Below, piece after piece: positions 1-12,200 of a stretch of 64,000 bases of DNA (positions within the stretch are counted from its first letter, which is position 1; each line of letters opens with the position of its first letter). The stretch spans positions 8,071,724 through 8,135,723 of the forward strand of contig OU744736.1 in the NCBI GenBank assembly GCA_916613615.1, written 5' to 3'. The notes below the pieces were generated by a model. That model saw only the letters and a program-made list of their open reading frames with translations, did not search any database and had not been told where the DNA came from. This stretch comes from Steromphala cineraria (lineage: Eukaryota; Mollusca; Gastropoda; Trochida; Trochidae). The translations under genes were made by a program, and so were the position numbers.

Positions 1-229
1 GGAAGGACAGTCATCATCCAGGCTCCAATGAGAGGATCAGCTCAAGGAGATTGGTACGGACCAAGAGGTCTGATAACTGAAACTGATGGCGGCCGCTTCA
101 GCATCGCTGTGGTCGGAGGGAGCAATCACTTGACCATTAGGAATGTTGAGGATGGGGATGCAGGAATCTACTACTACATCCCACCATCTGGGTCTTTCAG
201 CCAAGGAACTCTCACAGTTGATGATTCAG
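1..229 (+). CDS. Gene 1 exon: cysteine-free Ig-like domain (5' partial)
   Basis: The open frame starts at base 1 and runs to a donor at 230 (CAG|GTAGTT), ending in phase 1. The sequence has Ig V/I-set features: a tryptophan in WYGP, the LTIRNVEDGDAG stretch equivalent to the E-F region, then IYYY where a canonical Ig domain has YxC, and a final strand GTLTVDD. No cysteine occurs in the visible part, so the usual intradomain disulfide is absent. The same pattern appears in the Ig-like exons of gene 2 (59041-59619 and 62660-62929), which supports a real domain family. The start of the domain is outside the window. Confidence 0.7.
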
Positions 230-3200
230 GTAGTTCATTATGTCCCCCGAAATATTTTTCGGGAGACATAATGTTTTCACCTCCGTCCGTGATTCCGTGA
301 TTCCGTCATTCCGTGATTCCGTCATTCCGAAATGCTTTCTTTTCCGGGCCATATCTCAAAAACCGTTCAATATTTTCTCACGAAACTTGGTATGTGCTTA
401 GACCTAGTGATGGAGTGGTGCCTTTTGCTATTTTGGTTATTCTGAATTTTTTATTTTTTCTGGTTTCCATGGAAACAATTTGAACTTAGTGCATATTGGG
501 GGTAGGAACCTTTTCCGGCCTCAATCTCCAAAACCGTTCAATATTTTTTCACTAAACTTGGTATTTGCTTAGACCTAGAGATAGAGTGGTGCCTTTTGCT
601 ATTGTGGTTATTCTGAATTTTTTTTTCTTTTCTGGTTTCCATGGAAACAATTTGAACTTAGTGCATATTGGGGGTAGGAACCTTTTCCGGCCTCTATTTC
701 AAAAACCGTTCAATATTTTCTCACGAAACTTGGTATGTGCTTAGACCTAGTGATGGAGTGGTGCCTTTTGCTATTTTGGTTATTCTGAATTTTTTATTTT
801 TTCTGGTTTCCATGGAAACAATTTGAACTTAGTGCATATTGGGGGTAGGAACCTTTTCCGGCCTCTATTTCAAAAACCGTTCAATATTTTTTCACGAAAC
901 TTGGTATGTGCTTAGACCTAGTGATGGAGTGGTGCCTTTTGCTATTTTGGTTATTCTGAATTTTTTTTTTTTCTGGTTTCCATGGAAACAATTTGAACTT
1001 AGTGCATATTGGGGGTAGGAACCTTTTCCGGCCTCTATTTCAAAAACCGTTCAATATTTTTTCACGAAACTTGGTATGTGCTTAGACCTAGTGATGGAGT
1101 GGTGCCTTTTGCTATTTTGGTTATTCTGAATTTTTTATTTTTTCTGGTTTCCATGGAAACAATTTGAACTTAGTGCATATTGGGGGTAGGAACCTTTTCC
1201 GGCCTCAATCTCCAAAACCGTTCAATATTTTTTCACTAAACTTGGTATTTGCTTAGACCTAGAGATAGAGTGGTGCCTTTTGCTATTGTGGTTATTCTGA
1301 ATTTTTTATTTTTTCTGGTTTTCATGGAAACATTTTGAACTTAGTGCATATTGGGGGAGGCTTTCATTTCCGGACCATATCTCCAAAACCGTTCAATATT
1401 TTTTCACGAATCTTTGTATGTGGTTAGATCTAGTGCTGGAGTGGTGCCTTTTGCTATTTTGTTTTTTCTAAATGTTTTATTTTCCTGGTTTCCATGGAAA
1501 CAGTTTGTACTTTGTGCATATTTGGGTAGGGACTGTTTCTCAGCCATATCTCAAAAGGTATTCAATATTTTTTGACGAAACTTGGTATGTGGTTAGACCT
1601 AGTGGTGGAGTGGTGCCTTTTGCTATTTAGGTCATTCTGAATTATATGATTTTTCCTGGTTTCCATGGCAACAGTTTCAACTTAGAACATATGGTGTGAG
1701 GACCATTTCCGGGCCATATCGCAAAAACTATTTAATATGATTTTACGAAACTTGGTATGTGGTTAGACCTAGTGGTGGAGTGGTGCCTTTTTCCATTTTA
1801 GTTTTTCTGAATTATTTTTCTGGTTTCTATAGAAACAAGTTGAACTAGGTGTATATGGGGGGTAGGGTCTGTTTCCGTACTTTAGCTTAAAAACTATTCA
1901 AAATATTTTTACTAGACTTGATATGTGGTTAGAACTACTGGGGGAGTGGTGCCTTTTGCTACTTTGGTTATTCTGGTTTCCATGGAAATTTGAAATTTGT
2001 ACATAATGGGGGTAGGGTCACTTTCGGATTAAATGTTAGCGGGGGACATCACAGTGCATCACATGCACATATTTCTAGTTGTCATAAAAATAATAAAGTT
2101 TCAGTCAGCGTAAGACCATAGTTTGGGATAGGGCTTGAGGGGTGACGGCATGGTAATCCACTGAAAGTTACACTGGCGGAACCTAACCGATGTTCGAGAT
2201 AAGTTATCTTCTTCTATGAATATAAAAATAATAATAATAATGGAAGGGGAGTGAAAATCATTGTTATCAACACATTCACACACTCGTGCATACCCGGTAC
2301 TCTTTTGAAAAAAGTCATAGATCCTCCTCTTTGAAACGTCTTAGAAGCATTGTAGTCAGGGTGTCTGTCATTCATGTTTATGGGGCAGGGAGTTATTATG
2401 TTAATTTCTACAGCTGTTTTCCTTACATGATACAGACAATATGTAGAACCCACAGTGTCTTTCTGTCTTGTCAATATGCATCCCTTCATTCTGACTCGGT
2501 AATGATGTGTTCCGTTACAATAAGCAAATGTTGTTTTTTGATAATTTTGTTGAATATGAGACACATTTAAACAAATTAACATCATGATAGTTGTATAACA
2601 GAGTGAGCAAGGAATAGCGCAGTGGTCAGCACGTTCATCTTTCGGATCAGGTTTGTGGTTCGAAATCTGCCAGGAAGTCACCAACTCTATCTGCAGTAGA
2701 GAACTGTTCTACAAGCAGTCAGTTTTGGGTGCAATGCTACACTGAATTTCAGTTCAGTACCACCCATGGTTGCTATTTCCAGCCGATGCTCACAGGTTTC
2801 ACCACAATGCATAGCCACAATAGTGTTGCGGGCTTTCTCCTTGCAATAATACTAACAGCTGTGATATAACTGAAATACTTTTAACAGCAGTGATAAATCC
2901 CAAATCACCTCACCTCATATACCAAAACCTATTTAAATACCATGAAGATCAGGAAGTGTCCCTGTTAGGCCGAGAAAAAAGTGATTTGTTCCTTGTTTCT
3001 GTTCGCATCATTTGTTTCTTGTTTCCGTCTGCATCATTTTTGCCAAACATTTTTTTTCAGGTTTGGGGGGGGGGGGGCTTAGACTGAAGCTTTATACAAA
3101 ATCTCAGAGTAAATTTTGTATGTCTTTTGTCTTATCATGGATTTTTATCACTGATATAATCAGTTATTGGTCAATCTTATATAATATATATAAATGAAAC

Positions 3201-6200
3201 TCAAGCAACTACTTACATTACAGGGCCAACATACGGCCGATGGAGCATCTGGAGAGAAATCTCCACGTGTACTCGGAGTTGTGGCAATGGAGTTCTGACT
3301 GAAGACTGAACTGCTTACTGTCAGAAAATTAGATTTAAGATAATTTTTTATTCGGAGGTTGTTGAGTTACAGAGCCAATGGCTCTATTTAAATCTTCTAT
3401 TGTACAAGAAAACAAGTAACATTCTTTATAAACCTCCAGTGACGTCACTCTATTGTTCTATTAGGTTCTTCTTTTACCGGATAAACCTCTTTGCCGGGCA
3501 TTCTCCAAGAATGCCCAGGGCTTTCTCTAGATTTTTTCGGAAATTTAGTTTGTTTGGGATTATACAAGTTTTGAAATACATTGTTTCAAAGTCCTTCTTC
3601 GAATAAATACCATCACAAAATATCACATTTTTGACAAATCACAAATATAATGTTTGCATGCCTGGTTTCGAACTCTGCACCACTCGCTTACTAAACCGGC
3701 GCCTTTGACAACTCGGCTATAAAGGCCCACGAGAACAATGATGTATTTTCCACAGTGACAATCATGTGAACTTCACAAGGCAGATAGCGCATGCATTTCA
3801 CGTTCACGGCTTGGGTAGCGAGCGCAAAGCACGTGCAGGGCGCGGATGTGCTCTCCGTTTGCTCATGGTGATTCCCTACCAGTAAAAATTAATGAATCCA
3901 TTTTTATACTTATTATTGAAATTATTTTGTAACTACGGTTTACCTCGGTTCATAAGTTAGATCAAAACCTCGCCCTCGGTGTTGTTTGATAATGTAAGAC
4001 CTCAGCCTCGGGAAATTGGGGCGGGCCTGTCGGCCCTTTCCAATTTCCCTCTGCCGCGGGCTTACATTATCAACAACACCTCTGGCTTGGTTTTGATCCT
4101 ACACTTATAACCCACCTCGGTCTTGTTGCTATGATTTACTTTGTTCTAACTGTAGGTATATTGACCGATACACCTCCACTTTTCTAATACACCTACTACC
4201 CACATTAACTCAGGTGAAGAGATCTTCAACTTTGACAAATAAACAGAGTTGTAAAATTAGGATTTCAATTTTTGAAGAAATGTTAACGACCAAAGTGGGA
4301 ATAAAAACAATGGCCTCTAAGTTGGGATGCAACGTCTCTATCAACTGAGCTACCTAGGATTGATACAAGTAGCAGTACATTTTGTTGTGTCATGTCTAGA
4401 TTGTTATATTTTCCTATACAAGCCTACGTATAAGTACTAGTTTGTATGAAATGTAAATTAACTGAAGTCAGTATATGTTTTTTAAAACGTATTTAGAAGA
4501 GGTATTGTTAATATTCTTTCGACTGAGTTAGGTCAACCCATATATACATTAGAACAGTGGACAGCTCTTTTTCATCAAATATAATTCGACTGGAATGAGT
4601 TATAAGTCAGATATGCCCACAATTCCCTCGGTGTATCACTCAATACACAACCTGTTTTAAACATTGATCATCAGCTTGGCTACGCTGCGCCTCCGAGACC
4701 CACACTTCAAACAGGAGGTGTATTGAGCGATGCACCGAGGGAAGTGTGGGTATTTATATTACTTATCATGGTTTATTTGCAGTGCAACAAAAGGCACATG
4801 TCCCATTTTTGGCATAAAGTATTAAATCTTTTTAGAGTTATGACCCTTTCCACAAATTTGTATATCTGCAGGTGCAACGTACGGCGAATGGGGCAGCTGG
4901 AGGGAAATCTCCACGTGTACTCGGACTTGTGGCAATGGAGTTCTAACAGAAGAGAGAACTAGGTCATGTCTGAGTGGATTTTGCTCTCAATCTGATCTGC
5001 GGGAAACGAGACAAAATACTTGTAACAGAGACACTTGTGGTTAGTTGATATTTATCCTTTCTACCAAGAGCTGTGGCATTGTCTGTCCAAAAAGGGTTTC
5101 TCAGTAGCTTAAATCAACCTTTCAACAGGATCAGTTAAGTGTATTTGAGTTTTGAGTTGAGTTTGAGTTTTGGATTTCAGAGTAGTCACATCACACAGTT
5201 TTTAGCTTATCAGGTCTGTGAAAGACCCGATGGGCTTATGGCATGGCATTGGGTCCGGCGTTCATCCATTGTCAATCCGTCCATCCATAAAGTTTAAATT
5301 TTTTCGACTTCTTCTCCAGAACCAATGACTCAAGAGAGCTGAAATTTTATGTGCAGATTCCTTGGTGCACTGATTCCTTCCTCTTTTCATATTTTTCTCC
5401 TGTTCCTAAAGGTCTAGAGAGATGGGGTCATAGGGGTAAAAACTGTAAAAACCTATTTTCATCTTCTTTTCCAGTTCCAAAAGGTCTAGAGAGCTGAAAG
5501 GTTGTGTGTAGACCCCTTGGCCAAGGGAGATTCTAAATTGTAGATTTGGTTACCCCATGACCACAAATGGGGTCACAGGGGTCAAAACCCAAAAACCTAT
5601 TTCCATCAGAAATCTGATGAGCTACAGAGCCCATGGCTCTATTTTGTATTAATCTATATGGAACTCACATGCTTTGGATATTTACAAGTGATGAGAGTCG
5701 CCCATTTTCAAAATGTTGCAATGTCATTTTTGGTGGTGTGACCCTTGACATACAGTCGCAACCTTTTTATGCAGAATAACAGTACTTCTCTTGTTAAATA
5801 TCTCTTTCGTTATTTTTAATCAATCTTTCTAAATCTGTACTCATGCTTACTTTAAGATGTATGTCATTGAATGACATGTCCCATTAAAAAATATCCCCCT
5901 TTCCATGAGTGATCATGAACCATGGTATATCTGCAGGTGCAACGTACGGCGATTGGCTCGACTGGCAGAAAAACTCATCTTGTTCTCAGACATGTGGCAA
6001 TGGAGTTCTAACTGAAGTGAGATATAGGTCATGTCTGAGTGGAACATGCTCTCAATCTGATCTGAGCGAGACGAGACAAATTAGCTGTAACGAGGAATCT
6101 TGTGGTGAGTGGAATTTGTTATTCGTATCATTGTTTCCTCAGGCTAAAATACAAGGCCAGATATATTCTGATGAAAAGCCAATGGTGCAATTCTCCAGAA

Positions 6201-9200
6201 CTTTTGAAAAGCATTTACAACCAACGATAGAGAATACCCTGGCAATGAACCAATACTAATTGTTTTCTTTATTGTTGAGTCTTTTAATTAATTAAATTGA
6301 ATTACCGAAATGTCCTCCCATGTTGTTGACCAATTTGACAACCAAAAAATGCAACTCATAATCCCCCTGATTTAATCACAGTTATTATATGATTTGCGGT
6401 GAAATACCGAGATCTATCAATGAAAATAAACCGTGTTATCAGTCACTAGGGACAATAACAATGGAACATGTTAGTGACTAACTTCTTTGAGAGGCATTTT
6501 AGAAGTTGGGATGACAATAATGCTGAGGAATATATGGATGACAACTTCTTTGTTCATTGTATGCGACGTTTCGACACAGATTCTTGTGTCGTTCTCAAGC
6601 AGAGGAAGAGTAATGAGCTAGGGGCATATATATAAGTAAATAATACAATGCACAGTGACAACAACTTAATGAAGAGAGTAAATGTAATTGTACAATGCAG
6701 TGCGTTACATTTAATTGATATACATAGGAAAGCCATCTCACCATATCAGCAGACTACTCAAACAACAGGCCGGCATCGACACCATCTTTTCATCATCTCA
6801 AAACCTACAGAACTTACTTCATGCCAATGGCAAAAAGCAATCAGCTTCCAACAACAATCCAAAAGGAGTTGTTTACAAAATAAACTGCGACTGTGGACAT
6901 AACTACGTAGGCGAGACATCCAGGCCTATCAACACAAGACTAAAGGAACATCTAACATCAGTAAACAACTTGGACAGCAAATCAGCTATATCCGACCACA
7001 TCAAAGCCAACCCCAGTCACGAAATACAATGGTCAGAAACCAAATGCCTTGTTACCAATCAACCGGATTACCGACTTCGAAAACTAAGAGAAGCTTTGGA
7101 AATCAAAAAGATTCAGCCATCAATTAAACGCGATCAAGGTTACTTCATCCCGTCAGCCTATGATCTTCTCCTTAATTAATTAACTGTAATCACTCATCTA
7201 CATCACTGGCCTCTATCAATTAAAATTAAAGAGGTTATGCAATGTACTTTTTCTAAGAATGATAGATCAATATCTCCAGTACTATTATCTATGAGAATGC
7301 AATAAGCATATAATTGAGACAATACACATATAAATTAGACTTTTAATCAGCATTTTATACCAGTTTTTTATACCGGTTTTTAGAATGCCGCCGAAATCAA
7401 CAGGCGAACACTTTGAAAACTCATTAGAGCGTGATGCCCCGCCCACCGGGCCTATCTCCATTTGCGTGTCTACCATAAAGTCTGGAGCCAAACCTCCTTC
7501 AAACCAAAATATTTATATGTTAATTTCTGATTAATAAAAAAGGCAAGAAGCAAGTACGATAATATCTAAGAAAATACTCTGTACTACTTTTGTTGTCGGA
7601 ATCGCTTTGATGGATGTGACCGTACCAATATTCGGAATGTTATATGCAAAACAGTGTGATCCCAAATATAACATTGTTTCATTTTCGATACGAATTGAAA
7701 CCTTATATATCTTGAATAGATCAACCACTGTTAAATAATGTTTAATTATTTTATTATTGATATGTGTTGTAAAAATACGGACATTGATCATAACGTACTA
7801 AAGATAATCCACTATATGGCGCCTATCTTTTCATAAGAGAAAAATGTCATAATAAATAACATGAAACCGTTTACACATGTCCTTTTCTTCAAACCATCAT
7901 GGTAAAATTATTCACCGTCTATTGGCCTCTTTAAAATATATCTTTATAGTGTAATAAACTCACAAAATATTAACATTGTAGGTATTCGATTGTAGAACGT
8001 AGTCGGTTTGTTTACTGAAAACATAAACGATTTGTTATTTGTCACCGTCGGAAATAATAGTCAGTGTATGTTATGTAAGATTCAGCAAACAACAGACAAT
8101 CAGATTATCACTTTAACGGACATGTCTAGCCATAACGGCGCCAATTTTAACAAGGCAGTCGCCTTTTTGCGTCATTAGATATGGTTTTGAAATATACGAT
8201 ATTACATGTTTATACAATAATCATTGGCTTGAATACATCGTTATTGAGTCGTCGGATATCTAAGCTTTCGGAATATACAAAAATTGAGCGTTTTTTGTGA
8301 ATATTTGTATGTTAAACGAACGTTTAAAAAGGTATCATTTCCCGTTGAAAAATTATCATATGGTGAAACTACTCGCCTACTGTTATGTCACAGTAGGTAG
8401 ACACGCTCAGGCCACGCTTCAGTGACCACAGATTCTGTTCGCCGGGGCTAATTAGGCAGTGTATTTTAAAAGCCGTATTTAGGCAGGTTGCCGTCCGATT
8501 TCGAAAATTCAAAGTTGACTTTCATTCAAATTGCAAGCAGCTTTTTATGAATCCCGAAAGTGGCCATAGACCATTTCAGTCCCCCTTTAATTAACTGTAA
8601 TCACTCATGTACATCACTGGCCTCTATCAATTAAATGTAACACACTGCATTGTACATTACTGGTTTATTACCACTCATCCCTGTTTAATTACATTTACTC
8701 TCTTCATTAAGTTGTTGTCACTGTGCATTGTATTATTTACTTATATATATATGCCCCTAGCTCATTACTCTTCCTCTGCTTGAGAACGACACAAGAATCT
8801 GTGTCGCAACGTCGCATACAATGAACAAAGAAGTTGTCATCCATATTTTCCTCAGCATTATGCTAGTGACTGATAACAACAATGATCTGACATCATCAAA
8901 CAATGCTTAGACACAATAGACACGCTCATGACGTTATGTTGTTGCTTAGGTGACAGGCTCTCACGGGAGCCAACTCAACGTAATTGCGCTTCAATTTTGA
9001 CAGAAAAACAATGATTTAATCATAAAATAAGTAGAAAATGTGTCTTTTCTTGACAAATACCATGTAAATCGAAATATCCTCCAATGGTGACAAAAGGAAA
9101 TGCTTCTCAGAATCCCCCTGAATAAATTACAAAATTAATATTACCCCCAAACTTTAGAAGAGGGAAAAGGTGAATCTTTTAAAAGATTTGCCTCCATCTT

Positions 9201-12200
9201 TTTACATTTTGGCCCCAAAAATCTGGTAACCAACTTATCAAGTTTGTTTAGACTTTCAAAAGCAACTAATACTTATAGAAGTAAGTGCAGACGCCTTGAC
9301 TTCTTTGAGAGCCATAGAAGTTGTTAGATAGAGTTATGTTGATTGTCACCATTTGTTTGATAACGGTGGTAGTATCTTCACTGAAACTGCAAAAAAGTTG
9401 AAGAATCCATATAACTTTTACATATTCATGCAAACACTATTTATACACACAAACAGTCCTCTGTAGTTATATATTTGAATTATTACTTCTCCATTTAGTT
9501 TAGATACATTGTCTTTCAATTGGAACCATTTCTTTTCATTTTCCTGACATCACCTTATATTCCTCCTAAAAATGTGCTACTGCCCCTTTAATGTTTAGAG
9601 TATGGTATAATATTAATGATTTTATAATAACAGCATTATCATCTAACATGCATTTTGTGTCTTAGAACAGGAAGTCACTGTCTGGCACCAGTTAAAGGAA
9701 CAGTCCTATCGGGGTATTTTTGTGGAAACAAAATTCAAGAGTACTCCCCTGATTATACTTTTATATGATAATTACATGATTATTTCACACTTATTTTCAT
9801 ATATATATAGGTAAGGATAACATTTTAGTCTTTCAAATTGACAAAGAATAGTGAGAAGCACCACCACCTATTTCGTTTCCACAAAAAATACCCTGATAGG
9901 ACTGTCCCTTTAATTTGATGCTCTGTCTCTATATGTTGAGCACAAGCTTAGAAGCAACAGATACCACCTTTTTGCTTCATTTGATATATATGGCACAACC
10001 CTGAATTGAACCCTCATCTTCAGGGTGACATTAAGTGGACACTGTACCCAATGAGCTATTGCTCCGGGTACATTCAAAACAAGTTTATGCAGTTATTGTA
10101 TATTAACAGGTTCGACGTACGGTCCATGGGGAAACTGGGTAGATATCTCGTCATGTTCTGTGACATGTGGATATGGAGAAAAAAATCAACGCAGATCCAG
10201 ATCGTGTCTCAGTGGAACCTGTAGTGTGCTTCAGGAATCACAAACCTCACGTTGTTTTGAGCAGTCGTGTCCAGGTAAGCTTATAGAGCCACTCAATGAG
10301 TTAAAGGGAATCAACAACCTAGCTCGTGAAACCGATTTGACCATCGTTAAATAGAGCGTCCAGACGAGTAAGGGGGGTCTCATGACACAAATTTGGTACT
10401 GGCTGTCAACTTTAAGCGTTTTGTAACCAAACGATTTAGTCCCTACCGAGCATTTGCAAATCTGCTAATAAAACTCTGGAAGTTAAAAATTCAGGTTGCA
10501 GACCCCCTTTAAAAGGAAACTGGAGTTTTTTAAGGTGTTTTTATTTATTTGTTCCCAAATGGTTACATAGTCAAGTAAATTTGCATATTGATATAAAAAA
10601 ACAACAAAGTATGAAATAGACTAAGCATACAAAGACAAGGCTACAGCAATCTTAATTGGTTGAATAATGGGATTAATGGCAACCAGTTATTTTGGAATTT
10701 TTCAATGTCATTATTTCTTATGAAAATAAATGTTTCAACAAGATATATCTGTTTTAATTGTTTTTTATAATGATCTAATTTTGGAATCATCTTGTTGATA
10801 TTACATAAATGGATATATTTTTGGGCTATATTCAGTAAGGATAACTGAACCACAATACATATAACTGAATTCCAAATTAGTGAATAAAGTCATCGAAGTT
10901 TCAACAAATCGTTTTTATTCTAGATAAGACCTGAGAGTTGGACACATTTGAACTGTTTATATATAAACTAACCTGAAGAAGCCAACATTGCTGAAAGCGC
11001 TAGTTAGCTAAAATGAATGTATTTATGTTCCCAATTCCATAATTGTATTATATTTCATCTATATACACCTGAGAGTTGTGCTTGTGGATTTTTCGTGCGT
11101 AAATATATATATATATATATAAATATAATGATTTGGGTCATTAACAACTGGAAACTGGAGTAAGGTCAAAATTGATAAGAGGAAAGCATCGCCATCAACC
11201 CAGGCAGTTATCCACAAAACAGTCGGTTGACTCCTTCATCCGACCAATCGATGTCATGATTATGATTGGTAACCAAACAATGATGCAAGACAAGTAATCA
11301 AACGTAATTTTAAAAACTTATCAAAGCAGTCAAATGGATATTAACGAGGTGTGCCATCCAAACACAATGTAAAATGTATACAGTATATGATTTCATTGAA
11401 ATATGAAATACTTAGTTATCATTTTATTCTATGATACCAAATTATTCTCAAAATCATATATTGTCATATTTTGGTTTGGTTCACAATTATTTAAGCCATA
11501 AGGCAGGGGTAGCAGGAAAGAAAATACAATATTGAATATGTTAGTGATCATGCGAGATTCGAACCTGGGACCTTCGGGTTGAGTGTCAGACACTCTACCT
11601 GTTCAGTCAAAGAGATATCCCTCCAGCCAAAGTCACTAGAAATGTTTTTATGCCCCCGCCATATATGGCAGGGGCATATTGGATTACTCTCGGTTGTCCG
11701 TACATCCGTACGTACGTAACCACTCTATACAGGGTATTGTTTATCCACTTCTCCTCAAAAACCATTCAACAGATTTAATTGAAATCGCACACATGGGTTT
11801 TAGGCATCCTAAGGGTGTGCATCTCATATTTTGTTTTTCAATTTTATTTTTTTTCAAATTTCTGTCATTTTGAACTTAGGTGAATTTGGGGGCAAGTGAA
11901 AGCTCATAGTAGTGTGATAGGGGGTGTTGTTTATCCACTTCTCCTCAAAAACCTTTCAATGGATTTAATTTAAATTGCACACATGGCTTATAAGCATCCT
12001 AAGGGTGTGCATCTCATATTTTGTTTTCCAATTTTTGAATTTGTTTTCAAATTTCTGACATGTTGAACTTAGGTGAATTTTTGTGCAAGTGAAAGCACAT
12101 ATTGGTATAGGATTGATAAAGGATGTTGTATCCACTTCTCCTCAAAAAGTACTGGATAGACTGCGCTGATCTTTCAAACATGCTTTATAGGTATCCTAAA

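Larger units (their letters stand above)
6410..8890 (+). mobile_element. Penelope-like retroelement remnant with inverted flanking repeats
   Basis: The left arm (about 6518-6712) and right arm (about 8610-8890) are inverted copies of one sequence, matching over about 190 bp with a few differences, e.g. GGATGACAACTTCTTTGTTC and GGGGCATATATATAAG. Between them is a GIY-YIG coding remnant (6715-7179). The post-ORF segment TGTAATCACTCAT.TACATC occurs twice in direct orientation (about 7186 and 8597), flanking roughly 1.4 kb of unrelated DNA. Partial, often inverted flanking repeats ('pLTRs') are typical of Penelope-like elements. The reverse transcriptase part is missing, so it is a 5'-truncated dead copy. 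Confidence 0.65.

Noticed and set aside
1351..1575. 74-codon frame MGEAFISGPYLQ..
   Set aside because: It lies in the 171-bp repeat monomers and similar strings recur in neighbouring units with stops.
236..2040. 171-bp monomers as a centromeric alpha-satellite-like array
   Set aside because: The length match is coincidental; the array is short, sits in an intron and has element termini with hairpins.
2606..2680. tRNA gene
   Set aside because: A and B box-like strings are present but no cloverleaf with a valid anticodon arm could be drawn. The same applies to 3656-3735, 11550-11620 and 20800-20825.
2214..2684. Minus-strand 156-codon frame as a gene
   Set aside because: No domain, low-complexity isoleucine run from a TAA/ATT microsatellite, and overlap with a SINE-like repeat.
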